Source of the DNA: Amorphophallus konjac
Lineage: Eukaryota > Streptophyta > Magnoliopsida > Alismatales > Araceae
Direction of reading: 5' to 3'
DNA length: 64,000 nucleotides
Assembly: GCA_022559845.1 (NCBI GenBank)
Contig: CM040126.1
Coordinates: forward strand, 225,934,641-225,998,640
A program made the translations under genes and the position numbers. The notes under the pieces were generated by a model. It had not been told where the DNA came from. It did no database searches and saw only the letters and a program-made list of their open reading frames with translations. Numbering within the stretch: position 1 is the stretch's first letter; every line of letters begins with the position of its first letter. Of the stretch, positions 56,434 to 64,000 are shown piece by piece.

Positions 56434-58587
56434 TGAGTTAGCAGTGACATTCTTAGCAGGTTTTCTAACCAATCTCCTAGCAGCATGGTCATCAGATTTC
56501 ATCAGATAGCAATTATTCATTGAATGACCAATTGCACCATAATAATAGCAAGATGCAGCAGGTTTCAGATTGGATTTATGCACATTCTTATAAACATGAT
56601 TTTTATGCACATATGTATGAAAATTTTTGTTAACAGAATTGAAATTCTGTTTACCAAAACCAGCATTGCTTTGGTATCCTGCCAGCCAACAGGTTGCAGC
56701 CCTGTGACCTGGCTTTCTACAGTTAAAACAATGAGAAGAGTTCATTCTCTTAAAATTCTCTTTTCTACCCTGACCATGCCAGCATTCAATGGCCCTGTGG
56801 CCTGTCTTTCCACAGTTGACACATGCAGAGTATTTTCTATTTGCAGCAACTTTATTCCTATCAACATCATTATGGTTTGCAGGAAATTTAGCATGATGTG
56901 AAGAATATATTTTCTTACCATTTGCAAACCAGCATTGTGCGATGTTGTGTCCTAGTTTGCCACAGTGTAGACATTCAATTTTCTTTTTCTGGAATGAAGA
57001 ATTTTTATCATGAAGTTTCTTAGCATTCATTATCCCGGCCCTCATATCATCTTTCTCCATCAATTTACACTCATGCATTAAATGTCCAAGTCTATGACAG
57101 TAGTGGCATGACATTTTCCTTTTAGATGAGTGTGTGTGTAGACTGTGATCAACATGCACAGATGAGCCCTTTTTATTCATTTTCTATTTTTTATCCTGTT
57201 CTTGTGTTTTCTTAGCCTTATAGTGAGGTGGAGAAGAAGTAGAAGGTTTTTCCTGTTTAGATGATTTAACAAAGACAGTTTCCAAATTTGATCCATAGAC
57301 CTTACTCATGACTGGACTATAGCCCAGTCCCTTTCTCTTAAAAGTTGAGCTAGAAACAGAATATGTCTGAATTTTATTTTCAAAGATCTTTTTATTTACA
57401 GGGTTATAACCTAACCCCTCCTTCTGAAAATTGACTTTTACTCCCAGCAGTTTGTTCAGATTTTCTTGCCCATCAACAAATTTAGACAAAGATTTCCTTA
57501 AGTCTTGGATTTCTTCTTCTAAAGAGGCAATGTGTAACTCATAACTTGCAATCTCTTGTTCACTGCAATTGACAGCCTCATTCAAGACTTTGTTGGCAAT
57601 TATGTATTTCTCAACTTCCTTTCTCAACTCATCAATTTCTTCTGAATTATTGGACACCACATGTTTACCGTTTTCAAATGTCAGCAATCTCTCTGACATG
57701 ATGGTGTTCAACTATTTTAGTTTCTCAATTTCTTCCTTTAGTCTGTCATTCTGAATTAATTCGTTTATCAAAATCTGATCATCAGAGTCAGTTTTAGATT
57801 TTCTTCCATTCTTAAAAGTTTTCAAGTCTTTTTGCAGTTTCTCAATGTTTTTCTGTAATTCAAAGTTGACAGACTTAATGGCTTCAGATTTTTCAGCAAG
57901 TACTTTATTTTCAATTCTGAGGTTCTCTAAACTTTCCTTGCTTTCAGCTGAGAATTTTCTCAGGGAATCAATCTCACTCACATGATTCTTATTTCCATTG
58001 ATTAGCACATCATTTTGTTTTTTCAACATTTGTAGATTAGACACACAAGCATCATGAGAACTCTTCAATTCAGCACATTTTTTACAGTTAGACCTTGAAT
58101 TATCTAATTCCTTATTCCTTTTCAATTTTTTATATCGTTTTTGCAATTTTTCATATGACTCAGATAAATCGCTGTAAGCATTTTCCCAATCTTCTATAGA
58201 AAAGTTCTCGAAGAGGTTTACCTCTTCTTCATTCTCCTCCACCTCTTGGCTGGTACTGTGGTCACTTCTGCTAACCATCATGCATGTGCTTTCATTTCTC
58301 CTGTGGGGTAGCTTCAGCTGGTCCATAATATCCTTGGCGGATCTGTAATCATGGAAACAAGAATGCAAGGCTTTATCAGTCACTGTTAACATCAGGTTTA
58401 AGGCCTTTTGATTCTCTCGGAACATCTGATTCTCACTATTCATCCACTTGGACCTTTTCTTGGGCAGTTCATACGGACCTTGTGAAATCAACTTCCACAA
58501 GTCCTTATCAGCTTGTTTAACAAACATGCGAAAAACACTAAACCAAATGTCAAAATCAGATCCCTTAAAAATCGGTGGATTAGCCAT
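56395..58587 (-). pseudogene. gag: Gag of element F, one frame with two TAG codons
   Basis: Starting at ATG 58,587 (or 58,593) the product begins MANPPIFKGSDFDIW. One frame runs to the stop at 56,395, interrupted only by TAG at 57,712-57,714 and TAG at 57,184-57,186. The long central part is Lys/Glu/Leu/Asn-rich coiled coil with an embedded C-x2-C-x6-H-x2-C motif (CKKCAELKSSHDAC). The C-terminal third has four intact CCHC knuckles, one degenerate (CYYYGAIGHSMNNC), and ends GPKTSWVPIRAK. The open frame reaches upstream to 58,758, but that part translates the PBS and LTR and is not coding. The first TAG falls at the same codon as one in element G. Confidence 0.85.
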
Positions 58588-58698
58588 TGCCATCAGTTCA
58601 AACGAACAGATATCAAACACTAACTCACAAGCAAAATAATGCACACAGGAAACACGTAGAGGATCCTCTGAGAATCGTTGGATTCTAAACCAGAGACC

Positions 58699-58710
58699 GC
58701 TCTGATACCA
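58699..58710 (-). other. primer-binding site, initiator tRNA-Met (element F)
   Basis: Sense TGGTATCAGAGC, 2 nt inside the LTR start TGATAGG at 58,713. Confidence 0.9.
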
Positions 58711-58929
58711 ATTGATAGGTCCAGAGGGGGGTGAGTGGACCTTTACCAGTAAAAACAATGAGGATTAAAAATTTAAGTTCTTAATTAGGTGTTTCCGAAA
58801 AAGATCTTAACGGTCAAACACTAACCGCGCAGAATGATCAGCTAGGAAGATAGAGATGGATCGGCCTAGACAAGCATCTACCGAATAGATCCAAAGCCAG
58901 AATAGAAACCAAACACACTGCGCCAGGGG

Positions 58930-58995
58930 TTTTTAAGGTGGTTCGGTCAGACCTCCAGTCTGCTACGTCCACCCCTCACTTCAAACCGAAGTGAG
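58930..58995 (-). promoter_or_regulatory. conserved two-hairpin LTR module (element F)
   Basis: GGTGG pairs with CCACC around CAGAC-CTCCA-GTCTG (58,948-58,962); CTCACTTC (58,975-58,982) pairs with GAAGTGAG (58,988-58,995), loop AAACC. Stem 2 is CAGAC/GTCTG here but GGTC/GACC in C and E. Confidence 0.6.
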
Positions 58996-59659
58996 ACTTC
59001 CACTAGCACCGGCTAGCCAAGCAGACTCAGTCTGCAACAACGGCTGATTCACAGCTTCACAAGGGGAACACCCTCCCCTCTTCCTTCATACCCGGAGGGA
59101 ACCCTAAGGACGCCAAGTCCCTAGAAACTAGGAAACAAGTTCCTCTTCCTCCAACCGGAGGGAACACTAGTGATCTGCAGTCACTAGAACCAGAGACCAA
59201 GGTCTCTCTTCCTCTGAAGCCCAGAGGGAACCCACAAGTAGCACACGACCACTTGCAACTGGAGACAGCGTCTCCCTTCTCCTGAACCAATAGAACAGGA
59301 GGACCACCGATCTCAACCTGAGAATCAGAGACAAAACTAGAACAGTAAAGAAAGATCAAAAAATAAGAAACTAAAAAGATACATCAGACTGAATGCTGGA
59401 ACGATAAAACACGAATATAGCTCACAATAGAGCAAACTGGTTCGGATTTGATCCTGAAACCAGAATCCTTCTTCTTCTTCTTTCTGAACTCTCAGCTTCG
59501 AGCTCTCTCTCTCTCTCTCACTCTCTCTGCTATTCTCTCTTCTTCCTCTTCTTCAGTTTCTGCCCTCTATTTTCTTCTATTCTTTTGCTGGATCGAACTC
59601 TCTGCACTTCTGCTTTTACTTTTTCACTTTCGATCAACCTTCATCTGTGGACGAAGGCT

Positions 59660-59778
59660 TCAATATATAGCAGCAGCAGGTGGATAAGGTACAGAATGCG
59701 TGTGCCTCCCATACTCGATCCAGAACCTTCTTTCCACATGCCCTTATAGCATTGGTTCCTTTAGTATTGGATCACGTG
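59660..59778 (-). promoter_or_regulatory. LTR promoter of element F: G-box and TATA box
   Basis: In sense orientation CACGTG (59,773-59,778) precedes GCTGCTGCTATATATTG (TATA about 59,660-59,669). Confidence 0.6.
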
Positions 59779-60600
59779 CAGCCCAGACACTGGGGAATAT
59801 TCTTCCTCGGACCACCTTCTTCTTTTTGGTTTTCTTCTTCTCCTGCAAAGAAATTAAAACCATTAAAACTCAAGGCCACAAAAACTAAAACTGCATGAGG
59901 AATGTGATAGCAATACGAGATGCACTATACTGAGAACGACACGAGGTACATAAGATGACTACAGCATGAGATAAAGAGAGAACGACACGAGGTACCTCAG
60001 TAACAAGGCTAACACTACAAAGAGAACGACACGAAGTCAGATGAGAACAGCACGAGGTGAGAAGGAAATAACATGGAGTATAACGGTAGTAAAACACGCG
60101 ATCAGAGGAAACCTGGACGAAGATAGAAAGAAGCAACACGAAGACATAAAACAACACTAAGACACAAACACAGAAATAACATGAAGACTCGAACACAAAA
60201 TTAACACGAAGACATAAAAACAACACGAAGACACAAGAAAATGACTTCGAAAACGAGGACGACACGGGCTGAAAACAACTCGAAGACAAAAACAGAAACC
60301 GACACGAAGTGTGGTCACAAAGCAAAAAAGGACACGGGGTCTAGAAAAAACAACACGAAGATAGAAGACAGGAACGGCTACAACGACATGTGATAAAACA
60401 GTGAAAGCAGGAAAACGATTCGAGTAACTACAGTAAATGATACGAAAACACAAGAGCAAAAATAAAAAAAGGATGACTCGAGATGAGCAACTAAATACTG
60501 AAGAAACGACACGAGGTGGCACAGAAAGCAGCACGAGGTGCTACAGTGTTCAGCACGCGATGGAACAAATAACGACACGAAGACAACCCCTGAAAATAAC

Positions 60601-61518
60601 TGAAGAGACTCGAAAGATTATTTTTCACAGAGAAATATTTTTGTTCTCCACAAAGGCTCATAGTGTTGTCATCCTCAAAACATGTAAGGACTCAACACAA
60701 ACAAGAGTGCATAAGACTTAAACCAATTCGTGTTAACAAATGTTCTTAAGCTTGTATAATGGAAGGTTCCTCATTAAAAATGTTTTAACTTTTATGAAGT
60801 AGTATTCAGGCTGAAGGTTTACTTCATATCTCGGCTTAGTAATTCAAGTGAGCTGACTGAAATTTCAACAAACAGCATGGATTCTGAAAAATTGCAGCAG
60901 GGAGACTGCTCTTGAGCAAAGTAGTTCAGAGTTGACTGGATAGAGGTGAAGCTCTCCTTCAGCAGATTTAGGAGAGGCAGACAGGCAAGGTATAAATTCA
61001 CATTATGAATATTTCAGAAGCAGTCAAGAGATTAAGCATGCTCCCCCTGTCTATATGCAGTGAGTCACTTCCTGCCCTTTTTTGAGTTTTCAAAAAGTGA
61101 TATGCAATGCATTGACTCCCCTGACAATATGCATTCAATCAATCTTTTTTTTGGCATTTTTAATGAAATGAAATGCAATGCAATTAACTACATGTATGCA
61201 AAGACATGCAGAGACTCAACAAAATGTCCTAAGTGCATCAGATTTTTCAATGGCTACATATGCAAATTCAAACAATCATTAAAACGCAAATCATGTGAAA
61301 TTCAGATGTTTACAGAGAATTCTTAATCAGGCAATGTCCATCAACAGAGTTAAGTGCAAAACATAAACTTCAGATGAGGAGAGTTCAGAGAATTCAAATT
61401 TGACAATGCAGATGATGAATGAATATGCAAAAACAAATCTAACATGCTATGCAGTAAATCTAAGAACAGGAAGTGCAAGGAATTTACCTGAAAGGTTCAG
61501 AAAGGGGTTTTCTTTTGA
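60601..61518 (-). other. post-gag region of element G
   Basis: AT-rich, non-coding. The stretch around 61,095-61,210 (ATGCAATGCATTGA, TATGCATTCAA, TTTTTGGCATTTT) matches element E at 50,150-50,260. The junction with the F LTR lies somewhere near 60,600 and was not resolved. Confidence 0.45.
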
Positions 61519-61617
61519 GTGCCTTGGTTTATTCCCCAACTTATTTTCAATCCAAGGCACACCTGCAAAACAAGATTTATTTTGCACAAACAGGTACCCA
61601 AGCAGTCTTGGGTCCTG
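61519..61617 (-). other. paired hairpins around the gag stop codon (element G)
   Basis: H1 (61,591-61,617): sense CAGG-A-CCCAAG, ACTG, CTTGGG-TA-CCTG, two stacked stems over GPKTAWVP. H2 arms at 61,552-61,560 and 61,519-61,527 (GTGCCTTGG/CCAAGGCAC), following TTTTGCAG. Confidence 0.6.
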
Positions 61618-63767
61618 AAATGACAGTGATGCCTTTGAATGGCATTCTCAAGCTTTTCTGGGCAAATAGATCATCAGTTTTCATTACCGAACAATTATTC
61701 ATAGAATGCCCAAAGCCACCACGATAACGACATGAAATAACATGTTTTGTGTTCTTGATTGCACATTAGTATAATCATGAAACCTATGTACACGTGAATG
61801 AAAATCTCTGATGTTTACATGAGCATTTCTTCTTCTATTTTTAGTTTGCCAACAATCTCTAGCTCTATGGCCTAACTTACCACACTCAAAACATGCAAGA
61901 GTTTTCTTTTCAAAAACAAATACATTTGTACCAGAAGAGTTTCTATTGACAGGGAATTTAACAGATTCATAGTTAGACATCCTTCCCTGAGCATGCCAAC
62001 ATTGCCTAGTTGCATGGCCAGACTTACCACACTTATTGCAATAAGGTCTCCTTGGAGCATTTCTAGGAACAATGTTCCTCCTAAATGACTTACTCTTATT
62101 GTCTTTCAGAAACCAACAGTCATGCATTGCATGACTGGATCTACAACAGTGGAGACATTTAAGTTGCCTTTTGTGAGTAAACTGATTCTTGAATGACTTT
62201 ATAATCGTGTGCACATGTGTATTTCTGGAATTTCTTGTTTCCTTCATTCCTAAATGAAAATTTGATTCATCAGATTCCAGGAGATAACAGTTATGTATCA
62301 CATGACCAATTTTTACACAATAATGGCATGAAATTATCTTTGCATGACTGTGTGTGGGTGCATGCGACTTGTGTGCAGTACTCATAGCATCAGCAGAAAT
62401 ACTTTTGGTCTTTCCATGTGAGACTTTTTTCTTTCCCAATTTCTGAGTTTGTTCAGTAGTTTCGGGACTGACAGTGGGTTTTTGGTTCCTCTAAGCCTTG
62501 AATTGAAAGATAGGTGTACTGGCTGTGCTAGTCGGCTCAGAACACATAAATGAAGTGTGAAGCTTACTGTCAAAACTCTTTTTATTAACATGATTAAAAC
62601 CCAGCCCCTCTTTCTGAAAGTTTACTTTCATTCCCAGCAGCTTGTCTAGGTTTCCTTTCCCCTCCACAAATATTGATAGAGAATTGTTCAGATCATTTAT
62701 TTTAGATTGAAGGGAAGAGATCTGATTTTCATAGTTGACTATATCTTCTTCACAGACCAGAATTTGTTGATGCATCACATCATTCAAATTTTTAAGGGTT
62801 TCAATTTCTTGTTTCAGTTTGAGCTCATTTTGATTTTCATCAACAACAGATTTTCCTTTTTCTAAGATAAGAAGTCTTTTCGACATAACAGTATTCAACT
62901 ATTTCAATTCCTCATTTTCCTTTCTCAATTTCTCAGTTTCTACGTTCAAATTAGTGTTCTCCTGCTCAAGTTTATCATCATCAAATAATACATCAGTTAG
63001 GAAACTCTGGTTTTCTGGTTCATAATTTTCAAGGTTTTCCTGAAACTTTAAATTCACAGCACTAACAGCCTCAAACTTTTCATTGATCAATATGTTTTCA
63101 CTTCAAGATTGATTAATCTTTGTTCAGATTCCTGACATTATTTTCTGAGTTTTCCATTTTCAGATTTGACATGATCAAGGTCAAATTTGATTTCATCTAG
63201 TTTCGACACTTGTCTTCTGAATATTTCATTTTCAATTTTCAGAATTTCAAGATTTTCACCTCTAGAGATAGGATCCCCTAGATTTTTTAGCTTCTTTATC
63301 AGACTTTTATTCTTCTTCTCTAGTTTTTCACAGGAGTCTAACAGATTGGCATAGGCATCTTCCCAGTCATCTAAAGTGTAACTAGAGAAATAATTGATTA
63401 CCTCTTCAGCATCTTCGAATTCATCTTGATCACTGCTATGGTTGCTCTTGTTAGCCATCATGCAGCTGTCCTCATTTATCATGTAAGCTAGCTCCAGCTT
63501 ATCCAGGATGTCTTTAGCGGACCTGCAATCATGAAGGCAAGAATGTAAGGCTTTGTCAGTAGCTGCTTTCATCAGATTCAAAGCTTTCTGATTTTCTCCA
63601 TTCTTTGATCTGTGACTGTCGGTCCATTTGGACACTTTCTTTGGTAGTCTGTGAGGACCTTGTGAAATTAACTTCCACAGATCAGGATTAACTGATATAA
63701 CATATTTGCACATACTGACAAACCACACATTAAAATTAGAGCCGTTGAAAATCGGTGGATCACCCAT
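61577..63767 (-). pseudogene. gag: Gag of element G, decayed by frameshifts and stops
   Basis: ATG 63,765-63,767 starts MGDPPIFNGSNFNVW. The first open part (63,138-63,767) ends at TAA; the frame shifts near 63,100; then 62,899-63,090 ends at a TAG followed in frame by 62,491-62,898; then 61,699-62,439 in another frame; a last shift near 61,750 leads to the terminal GPKTAWVP and TAA at 61,577-61,579. The middle is coiled coil; knuckles include CHYCVKIGHVIHNC, CLHCCRSSHAMHDC, CNKCGKSGHATRQC, CFECGKLGHRARDC and a degenerate CRYRGGFGHSMNNC. It is clearly related to F (shared KALNLM, TDKALHSC, RSAKDI) but well diverged. Confidence 0.85.
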
Positions 63768-63877
63768 GGAAACAGATCAGATTGATGCAACAGGAATAAT
63801 AATGCACGAAAAGTGAGATAGCACCGAAGACTGTAGGAACGAATCTGCTGGTCGCTGGACCTTCTATGTAGACACCC

Positions 63878-63889
63878 GCTCTGATACCA
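63878..63889 (-). other. primer-binding site, initiator tRNA-Met (element G)
   Basis: Sense TGGTATCAGAGC, 2 nt inside the LTR start. Confidence 0.9.
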
Positions 63890-63891
63890 AA

Positions 63892-64000
63892 TGATAGGAT
63901 CGGTGCAAAGGATACAGAGGGGGGTGAATGTATACCTCTTCAAAAATTGCTCAAATTAAAACCTGTGGCTAGACACAGTAGCGGAATAAAACTATTGAGC
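63892..64000 (-). repeat. 5' LTR of element G, partial at window end
   Basis: TGATAGGATCGG and CAGAGGGGGGTGAATG match the inner ends of the other SIRE-like LTRs. The rest lies beyond the window. Confidence 0.8.

Larger units (their letters stand above)
58713..60600 (-). repeat. 5' LTR of element F, outer end missing or unrecognised
   Basis: Begins TGATAGGTCCAGAGGGGGGTGAG. It contains the two-hairpin module, CCGGAGGGAACC-like repeats (59,080-59,300), a TATA box with G-box, and GACACGAAG-type repeats (59,930-60,590). The TGTACAGACTT array expected next by comparison with C is absent and no CACAACA terminus follows, so the LTR seems cut near 60,600. Confidence 0.65.

Noticed and set aside
58590..58758. 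Upstream extension of the F Gag open frame
   Set aside because: It translates the PBS and the end of the LTR; the conserved Gag N-terminus starts at 58,587.

Overview
The window is a piece of a large, repeat-dense flowering-plant genome. Everything recognisable is retrotransposon, and no host gene, rRNA, tRNA, CRISPR or bacterial-type feature was found. The plant assignment rests on Ty3/gypsy Tekay/Del-type Pol with a chromodomain-like tail, an L1-type LINE with a C-terminal RNase H, copia gag of SIRE/Maximus type, primer-binding sites for initiator tRNA-Met (TGGTATCAGAGC), and polypurine tracts of the AAAGGGGGAGA type. I cannot name the species.

Layout. (1) 2-1,255: decayed end of a Tekay-like element (integrase, chromodomain, polypurine tract, start of 3' LTR). 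(2) 1,261-8,366: element A (+), a gag-only copia-like retrotransposon whose 5' LTR is almost absent. (3) 8,367-12,855: an unassigned stretch, then the 3' end of another SIRE-like element B: a decayed ORF in the env-like position, polypurine tract and LTR. (4) 13,311-52,664: element X (-), a non-coding LTR element with 3.27-kb LTRs (LARD-like) inserted into an unidentified ORF. X was later hit three times: by gag-only element C (18,238-28,423, TSD GGACG) in its internal region, and by a Tekay element (29,204-43,775, TSD CCCAA) and element E (44,980-51,166, TSD GAAGC) in its right LTR. The Tekay copy was itself hit by a 5'-truncated LINE (35,767-39,517, 12-bp TSD). (5) 52,665-55,400: the far side of the ORF broken by X, a degenerate proline-rich repeat and AT-rich spacer. 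(6) 55,400-64,000: elements F and G (-), each with a decayed gag and 5' LTR sequence.

The most interesting theme is A, C, F and G (with E as a deletion derivative). They look like one diversified lineage of gag-only elements: 3-kb LTRs, initiator-Met PBS, one Gag with four to six zinc knuckles, then about 2 kb of non-coding RNA up to the polypurine tract, and no protease, integrase or reverse transcriptase. This resembles the TR-GAG class already named in plants. Across families whose LTRs are otherwise very different, several short RNA-like structures persist with compensating base changes: a two-hairpin module in the transcribed part of the LTR (A, B, C, E, F), a hairpin pair around the gag stop codon (A, C, F, G), and repeated hairpins in the 3' non-coding region (A x3, C x2, E x1). 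Such elements would need polymerase and integrase from an autonomous relative, so these structures are candidates for trans-mobilisation or expression signals. Separately, three unrelated LTRs (A, Tekay, X) carry arrays of short GC-rich palindromes.

All boundaries, repeats and motifs were read by eye. Similarity statements have not been checked by alignment or database search.
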